64,000 nt of DNA from Gentiana macrophylla (GCA_026214975.1 CM047813.1:30220589-30284588), one strand, 5' to 3'. Counted from the stretch's first letter, positions 9,920 through 22,402 are shown. Notes: generated by a model not told the origin, from the letters alone. Numbers and translations are program-made.

Positions 9920-11150
9920 TTTTTTTTTGTACTGACATCGAAGGTATATTGTCCTAAATAAATATGATTTTCATTGATTCATTAGAATCAATACATCGCG
10001 ATTATATAGCACAATACATACAGAGAATTATGGTAAAATAATACACACGGAAACCCTAATATCTAGGGTTTAAGTCGGCTCATCTTCATGCGTGTTTGGG
10101 CCGCAAGTTGCTCTGAGTCAATGGCTTATACGCCCCCATAATCCCATGTGAATGAAATGTACATTGAGAATGGCTTTTTAAGATCAGCAAAACGAACATG
10201 GTCTAGCGGCTTAGTAAGAATGTCGGCCAGTTGATCTTTAGAGGAAATAAATGCGACTTGAAGTTTGCCTATAGCCACCAACTCACGGACATGGTGAAAA
10301 TCGATCTCAATGTGCATGGTACAAGCATGGAAGACAGGGTTAGCCGTGAGGTAGGTGACACCAATATTGTCACACCATAATGTAGGTGGATGTTTGAGAG
10401 AGACGGACATTTCCTTGAGATTGGCGGTAATCCATTGAAGTTCAGCCAGAGGGCTTTATATTCCGCCTCGGTACTACTTTTCGCGACCATTTGTTACTGC
10501 TTAGAGCGCCAACTGATTAAATTAGACCCAAGAAAAATACAAATCGCTCTAATGGAGAGACGGTCATCTGGATAAGAAGCCCAGTAAGCATCCGTGAAGG
10601 CTCGTAGAGACGTTGGCGAAGAAGGGCGAAATAGAAGACCATCAGAAATAGTGTGCTTGAGGTAGCGTAAGATACGTTAAACAGCGGCCCAATGAGTGTC
10701 CCGGGGCTCATGCATAAACTTACTGACTTTGTGAAAGGCAAAGGCAATGTCGGAGCGTGTAAAGGCAAGGTATTGTAAGCCCCCGACAATGCTGCGATAA
10801 AGAGTGACATCCGAGAATGGCTGGCAATCAATGCGGCTCAGGTAGAGATTAGAAGCCATAGGAGTGAGACAAGACTTGGCAGTGGTCATGCCAGCCCGAT
10901 GCAATAGACCATAGATATATTTGAGTTGACTAAGAAGCAGACCATAAGGTGTACGAAGCGCTTCAATACCAAGAAAATATGATATCGAACCTAGATCCTT
11001 GACCGCAAAATGAGAAGCTAAGTGATCAACGGGAGAACTACCTATAATCAAGACATCATCAACATAAATAAAAATAAAAACTGAGTGAGAGCCATGAGTG
11101 TAAATATATAATGAGGCATCGGCCGAGGATGGGCGAAACTCAGAGGAACG
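9920..11150 (-). pseudogene. Ty1/copia fragment: RT C-terminus, RNase H, start of 3' LTR
   Basis: Reading downward on the minus strand, the frames encode a copia reverse transcriptase part with the catalytic YVDD box (11055-11066) and FRPSSADASLY upstream of it. The connection domain follows (YRSIVGGLQYL, TRSDIAFAF), then RNase H with AKSSTEAEYKAL and the C-terminal DQLADILTKPL. Frames shift near 10675 and 10400, so it is dead. A purine run and AT-rich sequence from about 10135 down to 9920 probably belong to the 3' LTR. The upstream end is cut at 11150/11151 by the LTR of another element, and no copia sequence reappears beyond that element. Confidence 0.85.
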
Positions 11151-11605
11151 TGATGTGATCCCGGTAAGATTCATGGTGGTTTTCAAAGGAAAAAGAAGAA
11201 AAAGGAAGGATAGTGGAAGAAGTTTCAAAGATTTTATCCCACATCGCAAGTTTGGAAGATTTTCTTAAATTTTATTAGTATTTATTTCTTTTATTTTTAT
11301 TTTTATTTCTATTTCTAATAAGTTTGTCACATCGCTTGAGAGTAGTTTATGTTTTTTCATTCTAATTATAAAAAGCGTCATATGTAATTTTTACAATCAG
11401 TTGAATAATTTGAGTGATATATATTCTTTTATTTAAAGCGATTAAGGCTTTGGTGAGTTTTCTCACGTGGAGATTCCAACCGGACTTATCAAGTCGTGGC
11501 GTCACTCGTGGGTGTCCACACACCAAGTTCTTAGATACGGGTTATCTGGGGGTTTAGGTTATACCAGCGGTTTTGGTTGCGGGTTAACCAAAGGTCGAGT
11601 CTTCG
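11151..11605 (+). repeat. Left LTR of the gag-protease element
   Basis: Starts TGATGTGATCCCGG and aligns with 14275 onward for about 455 bp, through aagattcat, the long tttattttt tract, cacgtggag and gggttaaccaaaggtcgag. The two copies diverge after that point, so the 3' boundary and the PBS are uncertain. Confidence 0.7.
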
Positions 11606-12448
11606 TCTTATTAGTGCCATCACCAAATCCTCGGCATTCGGATCTGATTCGGTCACGGATCACATCATTGCAGATCGATGAACAATCGACTGTGATCCAA
11701 AATATCCCTTTGTTTTCTTTTATCTTTTTTTCCTTTCTTCATATCTTCGTCCTTGTTCTTGACTAATAAAAAATAAAAAATAAAAAATAAAACCCTACAA
11801 GTTGTTTGCAGCAAATTTCCTGCCAATCGTTCCTTGCAAATTGTGTTATTTTGCATTTTTTTTTTCCCATATTAAAAAAAAAAAATTCAATTTCCCCTGC
11901 ATTTCTTTTCCAGCAATTCCTGGGTGTTGGTATATTTTCCGTTGATTGCCATCCAAAAGCAGCCTGCCCTATTTAAAATAATAATAATAACAATAATAAT
12001 TCCCCCAGAAAATCTTAACCTAGCAACTACCGCCGCCTTTGACTATCCCCCGTCCTTTTTTTGTTTTTCTGGCTTTCTTTTGATTGGTAGATTAAAAAAA
12101 TAAAAAAATAAAATAAAAATAAAAATTTCACCAGCCAAATTGCCAAGAGACTCACACCCACCCGTGATTTTAATCACACCCGTCTTCTAAGACACCTAAA
12201 AAAAAAATCTTCATTTTTAACCGACATCCTAGTGCCATATTTAAGTTCCTTGGTTTTTGCGGTCATTATTTTGATTTGTCCACGGTTGGATCTCCACACG
12301 AGGGTGAGTGCAAACACGAGTGACGTGAGGATATTCTATTTTATTGCAATTCACAATGTCAAAGGAGTGAGGAGGAGAGTGCTATCCAAACTAGCTTTCG
12401 GTTGTTCGCGAAAGGACGATCGATGAGAATGCTCGTCAATTTGCGGAT

Positions 12449-13549
12449 ATGAATCGGCGTATGGATGCTAAGATGGAAGATATGGTGACTCAATTGGGAA
12501 ATGTTGAGGGAGTCACTACTCCCAATGTTGATAGAGTTGGCCGTGGTCGGAGGGATGACCGTAGTGATGGCGGTAGTCGTGATGGTAGAGAAGCTAGGAG
12601 GAGACGAGATAGAGTGGGGCTCGAGTTGAGGAGAAGATGAAGATGATTACGTGCGTTCGGGTAATAATAGCGGTGATGGTAGTGATGAAGACAACAACAA
12701 TATGAGGCGAATAAAGATGAAGATTCCGGTATTTAAGGGTACAAATGATCCCGATGCGTGATCTAGATTGGGTGCGTAAAGTGGAGCGGATTTTTCGTGT
12801 AATAACTACTCGGAGAAAAACAAAGTGCGGTTGGCAACACTTGAGTTTGAGGATACGCGGCAATTTGGTGGGAACAACTACTTGTTAGTAGGCGTAGGCG
12901 CGGATGACCTTGTCAAGACATGGAATGAACTTAAGCGGAAATGAAGCGAAGATTTGTACCAGATTCATATTCGTGAACAGTACCGGAAATTGCAAACACT
13001 TACACAGGTAATCAGTCCGTGGAAGATTACTATCAAGAGATGGAGCTGACTTTGATTCGCATGTGTGAGTAAGAGGACTCGGAGGCCACCATGGCAAGAT
13101 TTTTGAGTGGTTTGAGGCCTGAGATTGCACATCCGGTTGAAATGAAGGATTGTGATACTTTAGAGAAGATGGTTCATGCGGCAATTTTGACAGAAAAGCA
13201 TTTGAAGAAACGAAGTTCAGGTAATTCCTTTTCTTATCGTTCTTTTCAACCTAGAGATGATGGCTCACGTTCTAGCCCACCGAGGCCAAACCGTTTGTCT
13301 TCCAATGAGGCTTACAAAGCTAAGCAAAACAACAGTGGTAAAGCTCAAGCCACACCACATCCACCCGATCACGAGCTTAGATGTTACAAGTGTAAAGGTA
13401 TTGGGCATAAGGCAAGTGATTGTGCGAATAAGAGAGTAATGATTGTTGTGGGAGAAAAGCATGGTGAGAAAGAATACATGTCACAATCCGAAGAGGAAAA
13501 TGGGAGTGATTCCGAGGAGATAAGCCCACTCGAGATTGGGCCTGAATGA
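12449..13549 (+). pseudogene. gag of the gag-protease element
   Basis: Gag-like segments lie in shifting frames: MKIPVFKGTNDP, then NNYSEKNKVRLATLEF, then ARFLSGLRPEIAHPVEM in an open frame from 13091. This is the retrotransposon gag (capsid) domain pattern of Ty3/gypsy elements. A zinc knuckle, CYKCKGIGHKASDC (CX2CX4HX4C), follows near 13382-13423 and would bind element RNA. Frameshifts and stops between 12640 and 13090 make the N-terminal half non-functional. The C-terminal 152 codons are intact. Confidence 0.8.
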
Positions 13550-13558
13550 TTTATTTGT

Positions 13559-14274
13559 GTGAGTAAGAAAGTTGTGGAGGACCAAGTCAAAGTAGATGCT
13601 AGTGTGCACCGTGAAAACATTTTTCAAACACGTTGCTTTATAGAAGATAAGTTGTGCGGTTTGATCATCGATTTGGGTAGTTGCACCAATGTTGTTAGCA
13701 AGGAGTTGGTCGAAGACATGCGCCTTCAGACTACTAAACATCCCCAACCATACAAGCTACAATGGATGAATGAATGTGGGGAAGTTAGAGTTACAAATCA
13801 AGCGATGATCACTTTTAAAGTTGGTAAGTTCGAGGATACGGTTATGTGTGATGTAGTGCCTATTCATATTGCACATGTTATTCTTGGTAGGCCTTGGCAA
13901 TTCGATCGGCGAGTTAACTATGATGGGTTCTTGAACACGTACGTATTACATCACCGGGGCAAGAAGGTTACTTTGGTTTCATTATCACCCCAAGAAGCAC
14001 GTGCGGAGCAACTTAAATTTGCTCAAAGTCGGGTGGTTAAAAAGCAAACAATGGGTGCAAATTCTGTGGTGCAAAGTGTAGAAAAGAAGACGTGTTTAAC
14101 TTCATTGGCTGCTCGTTCGGATTCTTCTTTTTCTTTATTGCAGGTACATAACAATCCACCACTTCATGTTGTTAAAGTTGGAGCCAAGTTGGAGAGGCAA
14201 TCCATTACACCGAGCATTGTTCGGGATGTTGATGTTCGGATTCGAGGTCGAATCCTTTCCGAACCGGGAGGGAA
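13559..14274 (+). CDS. Retropepsin-like aspartic protease domain with altered active site
   Basis: An open frame that starts just after the gag stop. It contains FIEDKLCGLIIDLGSCTNVV, then WMNECGEVRV, VMCDVVPIHIAHVILGRPWQ and FDRRVNYDGF, the standard order of a gypsy retropepsin and its flap. The protease would cleave the element's polyprotein. The active-site triad, normally D-(S/T/G)-G, reads DLG, which probably abolishes activity. After the protease the frame continues about 110 residues with no RT similarity and runs on into the right LTR to a stop at 14338. Confidence 0.8.
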
Positions 14275-14735
14275 TGATGTGATCCCGGGTAAGATTCATA
14301 GTGGTTTTCAAAGGAAAAAGAAGAAAAAGGAAGGATAGTGAAAGAAGCCAGCATTTTATCCCACATTGCAATTTTGGAAGATTTTCTTAGAATTTTATTA
14401 GTATTTATTTCTTTTATTTTTATTTTTATTTCTATTTCTAATAAGTTTGTCCCACATCGCTTTGGGAGTAGTTTATGTTTTTCATTCTAGCCTATAAAAA
14501 GGCATCATATGTAACTTTTACAATCAGTTGAATAATTTGAGTGATATATATTCTTTTATTTAAAGCGATTAAGCTTTGTTGAGTTTTCTCACGTGGAGGA
14601 TTCCAACCGGACTTATCAAGGTCGTGAGCGTACTTTGTGGGTGTCCACACACCGAGGTTCTTAGATACGAGTTATCTAAGGGTTTACGTTATACCAAGGT
14701 TTTTGGTTACGGGTTAACCAAAGGTCGAGGTGCTC
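14275..14735 (+). repeat. Right LTR of the gag-protease element
   Basis: Starts TGATGTGATCCCGGG directly after a purine-rich tract. It includes cctataaaaaggcatc near 14492, a likely TATA box, and aligns with the left LTR to about 14725. The last bases differ from the left copy, so this end may be truncated or rearranged. Confidence 0.7.
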
Positions 14736-14737
14736 GA

Positions 14738-15122
14738 CGTGACTTTTAGAATTAATTCCGAGACTCACGCAAGCCGTCATATCAAAGTAATAAAGCATTG
14801 CGTGGAAGAGAAGAAGCAACAAAGGCTTGGGAAACAGACCTTCAATGCCTTACTAATCCCGCGTCCACGCCTAAACCAGTGAAGATAAAACTTTAGAAGC
14901 ACAGTTGTTGCAAACTAATACGTAATATATTGTATCATTGTAGGAAACATATTCAGAAACATGAAGTACTGGATCAAAGAAAAATTAAAACATCTATGCA
15001 CGCATGTCTCGTTCAAAAGAAAACAACCGATAACTGCAAGCTAAACATCAAAAGAACACCAATATCCATCCTAAGCTTGCTCCTCAAAAGCATTGACTTG
15101 TTCATCATATTCATGCATATCT
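14738..15122. other. Unassigned sequence before a solo LTR
   Basis: A plus-strand open stretch (about 14730-14880) and a minus-strand one (around 15065-15120, resuming after the LTR insertion at 16931) are visible, but I recognise no product in either. The minus-strand stretch is acidic (MHEYDEQVNAFEEQA then stop) and could be the last exon of a lost gene. Confidence 0.3.
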
Positions 15123-16930
15123 TGTAGGATGTAATATCACCGGATGAATCAAGATCCACCCGATTACGCAGCGGAAAGTACAAGATCTAGATCTAAACAA
15201 TCAAAGCACATAAAATAATAGATCTAATCCTACGAGGGGGTTAGATTACTTACCAGTTTGTTGTGGATAAACGTCTAGAACAATCTTCAATCCAAGCTAG
15301 TTGAGATCCTAGTTGAGAAGCCGAAGTCTTCCAATGTGTATCTCCAAGCACCACCAGGTGGATGGTGTTTCAAGCCGCCGGATCTCCTCGATATGCTACC
15401 TTAGAAAAACCCGAAGTTTTTCTAAAACTCGAGCCCATAGTATTTGGCCGAAATATCTAAGCCATAATACTACCTAAAACTCGAAATTTGTGTTGTGTGT
15501 AAGGCTTGAGAGAACTCTCTTTATATAGGAGAGTAATCCTTGTCCTCCAAGGATTTAATAATTAAGAGATAATTATTATGTTAATCCTTATTTCAAATAA
15601 AAGATAAATATATAATATATCTCAAACAAATTAGAATAAATAAATATATTATCCAATATTCCATGATTTATCATTTAACAAATAAATAATTAAATCATGC
15701 ATTAAATAATTATCCAAGAAAAGTAATTTCTCTCTAATTAAATAATATACCAAGAATGCGCCCCACCCTATTAAAAATAGGCCACACGCATTTTACACAC
15801 TTGGGCCGAGTCCACGAAATTTTTTTTTCCATGTATTTAATTATTTAGTCCAACTAAACAATTAATCCACATATCAATTAAATAGTCCAATCCAACTATT
15901 TAATTATAATTGAGGTGAAACGACGAGAAAACCTATGCTATGTTAGGAGCCACGTCGGGGACCATGAACCCATATTCAGTAGCTACAATAAATTAAATAA
16001 TATTATCCGTCAGACCGAACAATAATATTCAATCTATTAATTACGGGATTATACCACCATAAACCCGAAACTGAACTCTGCCGAATATAGATAACTTACA
16101 CTCAACCATGAGTTGATAAGGTGTCCACTGATATAATCATTACATACGGAAAAATCCTCCATAGACTGTTCATTTCGATTCGGGATATCTCCGTAAACCC
16201 TTCTCGAAACCTCTTATCCTTATTTACCATTAACCCCCTAGTGATCAATTAGTTCATAACTCATTTAATATGAACTCCCGGGATCGATCAGTTTCTAGGA
16301 TTAACAAATAAGAGAATCGTCTGCCTACTTCCCGAGGGAAGGAATGGATTCCATATCTGTGATAGCACGACTACTACTCACTCATTCCGAATAGAACCAA
16401 CGAAGTGTTGGACCACATACTATGAAGTGATCCTTACTAACACATCAAACCCTACCCTAGTCTAAGCGGCTTGTCTCAGATCTCCTCGTGATTGAGATTA
16501 ATCCATATATGATCATCTTGTGATTCGATAAGACTTCTCGATCACGGAATTATATCGAGAACTCAAATCAAATCGGTCTAGCCCTATATGATTGTCATCA
16601 TATATATATGCCCCATTAGGTACCTCTATTACCGATAAATCCGGATAAGGATCATCACACACTAAAGTGTTCTGGGCACATTAATAGCAAATTAATCATG
16701 AGACCCGTAGTCAGATTAATAAACGCTACGGACTAAGTTAATTTTAAGTACGTCTCACTAACACAATCCTCTTGTGTATAGCCATACACTGAGTTATGTG
16801 ATTACATAAACGAGGTACTTAGGGTTTTTAGCCGTGTCTTATTTATAAGCATACATGCATATAATAAGATGAATTATTAATTCTGTCCTAAAACAATTAC
16901 ATAATTGTCTTCCGGGCACTGCACCTAACA
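15123..16930 (-). mobile_element. Solo LTR, 1808 bp, TSD TATCT
   Basis: On the plus strand the segment starts TGTAGGATGTAATATC and ends CACTGCACCTAACA. It is flanked by a perfect 5-bp duplication TATCT (15118-15122 and 16931-16935). There is no internal region, so it is a solo LTR left by recombination between two LTRs. The minus orientation is inferred from the end TGTTAGGTGCAGTG, which resembles the LTR start at 59156, and from a TATA-like ctatataaag near 15527 on that strand. The family is not determined, though copia-like termini are plausible. Confidence 0.88.
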
Positions 16931-17130
16931 TATCTCTCGACCAAAATTGCAAGAGTAAGCACTACCTAGATGCTTAGTAATGAGTAAAACATCAAAAACA
17001 ACAATTCATGTTCATCACAAGCCATTAAAATTAATGGCACATAACCATTTTACAAACTTTCTTAAATTGTGTGAAAAATACATATGAACTTATATTTTGA
17101 GACGGAAGGAGTATTATTTATATTGAAGGG

Positions 17131-17396
17131 TGTTGAATATATAAAATGTTAATTGTCAACCTCCCAATCAGCTTAAGCTTTGGGAGAGATGATAATTCAA
17201 CATGGTATTAGAGCAAGAGGTCCAGGGTTCAAACCCCGTTCCATTCATAGTCGCCCAAACAAAAAAAAAACAAGTGTTGGAACTCTCTAAAAAATATATA
17301 ATAGGCCCACACTTGAAGGGGCTTGTTGAATATATAAAATATTAATTGTCAACATCCTCATCAGCTTGAGCTTTTAGGAGAGACGTTAGTTCAACA
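17131..17396 (+). mobile_element. Complete TRIM (miniature LTR retrotransposon), TSD AAGGG
   Basis: Two 72-73 bp LTRs (17131-17202 and 17324-17396) begin TGTTGAATATATAAAAT and end TTCAACA. Directly after the left LTR is TGGTATTAGAGC (17203-17214), a primer-binding site complementary to initiator tRNA-Met. Before the right LTR is acttgaaggggct, a short polypurine tract. The 5-bp duplication AAGGG (17126-17130 and 17397-17401) is perfect. The 121-bp interior is non-coding. All parts of a TRIM are present, so it must have moved using enzymes of another element. Confidence 0.93.
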
Positions 17397-17401
17397 AAGG
17401 G

Positions 17402-18495
17402 TGAAGTGGTGCGGCTATAATAATTTTGTGATGTTGTAAGCACAAGGATCCGTTAGTTATATTAATGTTCTAGCTTCCACATTTATGTTTATAGCACACA
17501 TCATTAACCTTCATGGAATGAGAAAATTTTATATTGTTCTCGGGGAATGGTCGAACGGTCCATAACTGAGAATTTACTTGGGTTTTCGAATTGAGCTAGA
17601 TCCTTTCAAATATTAGTTGATCTTAAGTGATCTTACGACAAACTCAAAATGTGAAAATCATGTAACCGTAGAATTTTTTTCAAAACTACATCGTTTTGTA
17701 GGATAATGTCCAAAAACACTTATACTTTAAAGATCATTTAAGACTAATAATTGAGAGGATCATTGCACATATGAATTCTAACTATATATATATATATATA
17801 TATATTGTAAATTGTATTGGGCCCGTGGACTCTACTTAGAGCAGTTAACGAACAGTGTCGTTCGCGAACATATTTGTATTCGGCTCGTATAAGCTAGTGT
17901 TTGCTTGTTTGTTAAGCTTAACAAACCAAACTCAAACATATTTTTGTGTTCCTTTATTAATTAAACGAACAAACACGAGCTAGCTCATAAACGCTTGTTT
18001 AGGTTCGTGAACACACACACACACACAAAAGAAAAATTAAGTGTGTGTGTGTATCTTCATAATGCTAATCCTAAATCTCTAACGTTGTCGTGATCGTCGC
18101 CTCATCCTTGTCTCGATTGGTTTTCTTATTCTTCTCCACCTCAACTATCGAGTTGATACAAATATAGAAAAGTTAAGAAGACTTTCAATCTATTTGTAAT
18201 TTCACACTTAAAAGTGGGAGTTGAAGCACATCGCATAATTTGTGGGGAAGCTCGGCTCGAGCTCGAGCAATAGATTAACAAACAAAGCTCAAACATAAAA
18301 TTAAGTTCGTTATGTAAACAAACAAACTTAAACTCGTTTGTGTATTAAGCAAACACAAACTCAAACATCATATATTCGATTCGGCTCGACTCGTTTCTAC
18401 CTCTAACTCAACTAAAACAACTTCTACAAAAAAATAATTTGGACGTGTTTATGGACCCTGAAAAAAATTACTTAATCCTCAAACGTGTATTCATT
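17402..18495. other. Intergenic, with simple repeats
   Basis: No gene seen. It holds a (TA)n run at 17786-17806, (AC)n/(GT)n runs near 18010-18050, and repeated words such as aacaaac, gctcgagc and gttcgtgaac near 17870-18400 that suggest an old, unidentified repeat. Confidence 0.4.
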
Positions 18496-18497
18496 TA

Positions 18498-19433
18498 CTA
18501 CCTCCGTCCCAAAATGCATGTCCATTTAGCTTTTTTTTGTTTTGTCCCATAATGTAAGTCCATTTAAACAACCAATGAAGCATATTATATTTTTCTCATT
18601 TTATCCCTCATTTATTATTTATCATCCACTTTTTACTATTTTGTATTAATAATAGTCAAAGGTCATTTTAGATTTTTTCCATCAAAATTAATACTCCCTC
18701 CGTTCCAATTTATCTGAGACATTTGCCAAAATAATTTGTTCCGTATTATCTGAGGCAGTTATATTTCCAATGCAGCCCTAATGATATTTTTCCTTGCTTT
18801 ATCCTTATTTATTGCAATAGGATAGATAAAAAATAATACCACATTAATTATAGGGGGAATGAGGGAGAAGGACAGAAATATTTCATAAATTGAGTAGAAG
18901 GACAGTCTGTTGAAACTTTTGCATAAAGGACAAAACTATTTATTCACTGTCGAAATTCACTTGTGTTCAAATTTATTGTTTAAATTCAACGCCAAATTCA
19001 ATCATCAAAATTCACTAATTTTCAAAATTCATTGTCGAAATTCACCGATTTTCGGATTCACTATCGAATTCACCGTCGAAATTCAATGATTTCGGGATTC
19101 ACTAGGAGATTCACCGATTTTCGGATTCACTGTTTGTCCTTCTCGCTTATAAAAATTATGCAATGTCCTTCTCCTATAAAAAATATGTAATTTGTCCACA
19201 TTTAAAAATATTTCGATTGTGTCTTATCCCTAATTTCCCATTAATTATATCCAAGGATTTTTAAGTAATTTCATTTTAAAGTCAATGCATTAATTCAATT
19301 TTCTTAATATGTGTAATTTTAGCGATTCACTTTATAATTCGAAATCGGATGGAGTAACACATAACCAATATAACCAACTTTCTTAATAAGTATGCAAAAC
19401 CTCAAATGGACTTACATTTTAGGACGGAGGTAG
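18498..19433. mobile_element. Stowaway-type MITE (outer), TSD TA
   Basis: Terminal inverted repeats CTACCTCCGTCCCAAAATG (left) and its inverse (cattttaggacggaggtag, right), with TA dinucleotides at both edges, are typical of Stowaway/Tc1-mariner MITEs. At 936 bp it is too long for one MITE because a second one lies inside. Confidence 0.85.
18694..19354. mobile_element. Nested Stowaway-like element, TSD TA
   Basis: The left end CTCCCTCCGTTCCAATTTAT and the right end, inverse of CTCCATCCGATTTCGAATTA, are flanked by TA (18692-18693 and 19355-19356). Its interior contains a minisatellite of 'ttcactgtcgaaattcaccg'-like units (about 18940-19130). At 661 bp it is long for a Stowaway. Confidence 0.7.
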
Positions 19434-19435
19434 TA

Positions 19436-20150
19436 CTAATTAATATTTTTAGATGGCATTTATTTAGCATAATCGCGATTCTACCGATACATTACGCTAT
19501 CTTTGCACCACACCAAAACGATTGTCTAAAGGTCGTTCTCGTTCGTGCACAGGTCGTGTGGTTCATAGTCATGAAGCTATCGACTCTCCGAACGTCGGTT
19601 CTTGACTCAAGAGTCAGCTTTTTAAAAGTCGTTTTTGTGTGTGCACATACAGTATAGTCACTGTAGTGAGGTTGGTTGCAGTGCAAATAATGTCGCCGTG
19701 CTTTTAAAGGTGTGATATATATTGAAGGTTTTAGACCTCAACCCTCATGAGGTGGGGAGGGAGGCGAATAATGGCACGTAAATGAAGCAGTTGAGCTGCC
19801 ATCATCAAACTACAATACATACCCACCCATATTTATTACTACTTATAAACACCGAAGCCTTCGGTTGAGAGATGATGTGAAACGATGACTTTCTTCTGCC
19901 TCAATAAATACATCTGCGGCCCAATTACTTCAATTCAAACTAAAAAAATTTACTCTGTCTTGCATCATTTCATTATTCAAACAACTTGATAATAGTAATG
20001 TATGATCTCTCCCTATCAAAAAAACCGATGAATTTACAAAATCATTTGCTTTATTTTATAATATATATGATGCAGTTACATTTTTAATGCATCATTTATT
20101 GTGTTTTTCAAACATCTATCATTATTTATTAAGAAATGATAGAATAAAAA
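19436..20150. other. Intergenic
   Basis: No gene recognised. A diverged direct duplication of roughly 90 bp, with words 'aaagtcgttttt' and 'gtgtgcac', lies in about 19520-19660. The rest is AT-rich. Confidence 0.4.
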
Positions 20151-20152
20151 TA

Positions 20153-20399
20153 CTCCCTCCGTCCCGTAATATAAGTCCTTTTAGGTTTTTAGTGGTGTCC
20201 CAAAATATAAGTCTTTCTCATAAAACAATACATTATTAAATGCAATGTTTTAACCTTCACACTAAACAATGTAATATTATTAGTCAGTCCCATAAAATAA
20301 TACAATATTTTGCATTGAAATATTAAAAATTAACTCATTTATTAGGTTTTTTTAAATCACAGTGAAATGTCAAAATGACTTATATTATATGACGATGAG
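20153..20399. mobile_element. Stowaway-type MITE, 247 bp
   Basis: Left end CTCCCTCCGTCCCGTAATAT, right end inverse of CTCATCGTCATATAATATAA, with TA at each edge (20151-20152 and 20400-20401). Size and ends fit Stowaway. Confidence 0.85.
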
Positions 20400-20401
20400 T
20401 A

Positions 20402-20956
20402 ACATTTTTGTATTAATTCAAGTGTACTGGTTTTATTGTCATTTTGATATTCAAATTAAAGATTAACTCACGTCTTTAGTATGTGTGTTTTTGTCAACCG
20501 TATCAATTATATTATTATAGTATTTCATCATTAATACATAAATCGTTGACTTATTTCTCTCAACTGCAATTTCATACCCATTAAATAGCAGATATTTGGT
20601 GTTCACAAAAAAAAAAAAGAACAAAAAAAGAAAAGAGCAGATATTTTCTGCCAGTAAAAGTAAGAACATTTCCTCTCATGGATAGATCTCTTGGCGCCTA
20701 CAGAAAGTAGTACAAGTACATTTTAGGGATATTTATATCATACGTTATTCAGGAATATACTAAATAGATCATCTAAAAAAACTTGCTGTCGCTCTTCCTT
20801 TAGGAAAAAGAAACTCTTCAGGATTCGATCCAATTAATTAACATCAAGTTAATGTCTTAATGAAAAGAAAAATCTTATATATTATATTGTCTTTTTACCT
20901 ATAGTTTTTCACAATGTAAAATTAATCTCTATGTGATGCTTATCTTTTAGGAGATA
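20402..20956. other. Intergenic flank of the large nested insertion
   Basis: AT-rich, no gene seen. It ends at the GATGT target duplication of the element that follows. The uninterrupted pre-insertion sequence resumes at 40822. Confidence 0.5.
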
Positions 20957-20961
20957 GATGT

Positions 20962-22329
20962 TGTAACGCCCCGTTCCCGGATACTGAATCTTTATTCGGA
21001 AACGAAACGCTCGGCACGTATGATATTAAATAAATCTAATATTACACGTAAACCTCTACTACGTCGTAACGAGTTTAGCAAAACGGAATCTAGAAAGACT
21101 CGGCAAACACCATAAATGCTACAATGAAAATAAACTCAACATACTAAAGATAGAAATGTGTCCTTACATCAACGAAAAACCAAAACAAAGTACGATGTCC
21201 CAAACAAACTTGTCTTGAAAAGAAGTACAACTTCCTTACAAACGTCTAGAAATAAAAGAACAACATCTGTCTAATGAAGGGAAAACAACAAAGTCTAGTG
21301 CAACAAGAAATAAAGGAAACTAGACGCATCCTCAAGCATCATCTTCATCACATTCCACATCAGAAGTTCAATCATGGCTTGTTCATGTTCATTTAATGTT
21401 ATTAGATCAAGAAATAAAAATTAAAACTGGATTCGGAGCTTAAAACACATTAAACACCAAAACAGGCCCAATGCCCGCTGAATGTTTGGGCGGAATGCGC
21501 GTGCATTGGGCCAATGCTCGCGAATGCCCGTGCACAACCAACGTTGTATCACTTTTTCTTACTTTCAGGTCCCGTATGCACACACATTAAGGGATATGCA
21601 TGCGCATTACCCCCAAAACTGCCTAAACTCAATTTTTCTGCACTTTACGAGTTCCAACTCAATCCCAACATGATCAACATGATATAACTTATCAAAGCAC
21701 ATCAACAACATCTAGACATGAATTCTTGCTACAAATCAACACTAAACTCAACTAAGCATCATAGAACTATAATTACACATTAGGAAGATCCTCTTACCTT
21801 ATAGCAAGCAAATCCAACCCAAAACCTTTTGAAAAACTATTGCACTTTCCAAGAATTCACTCAACACCTATTTGATCAACCCCGAACTTGGATTAGACTT
21901 GATCATAAACTTCTAATACGAAAACTCTACGAATTTAGAGATCTAAAACACCAAACTTTGATCAAAACCGCATCTAGTATTAAAACTCATACCTTTACAA
22001 AACTCTCGAACTTTTGCTAACCAAACGATCCTCGCTTCCTCACCGATTCCGCTTCTCTCAACTGATCCTGAATACCGCTGAAGAACATGTAAAATAATTG
22101 AGATGTCTCTTTTCCCTTCCCACTTTGCTCTCAACGTTGGAGGATGAGAGTTTACGTTCTAATTTCTGATTTTTTTGGCTAATAGATTATAATAATAATG
22201 AGGATTTATTTTACTTAAAAACAAATCCCAAAAATAATAATAATAACCTAAATTTCATATTTTTTTCTCCTTAATTTGTCCTTTAATTATAATCAGTCCC
22301 AAAATCCATAAATATACATATATTTTCGG

Positions 22330-22402
<73 letters not shown>

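Larger units (their letters stand above)
11151..14737 (+). mobile_element. Non-autonomous gypsy-type LTR element with gag and protease only
   Basis: Two similar LTRs (11151 to about 11605, and 14275 to about 14735) enclose a decayed gag and a retropepsin domain, but no RT, RNase H or integrase. The internal region passes from protease to a purine-rich stretch (accgggaggga) and into the right LTR. That is the layout of terminal-repeat-with-GAG (TR-GAG) elements, although a pol deletion in a single copy would look the same. The left LTR interrupts the copia RT. No TSD could be confirmed because the right end of the second LTR is unclear. Confidence 0.75.

Noticed and set aside
9570..9920. Possible second CACTA element around the 46-bp palindrome
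   Set aside because: The left end cactataagaaaaa is suggestive, but no matching right terminus or 3-bp TSD could be found.
14738..14880. Short plus-strand open stretch after the gag-protease element
   Set aside because: About 50 codons with no recognisable similarity and no splice or start context.
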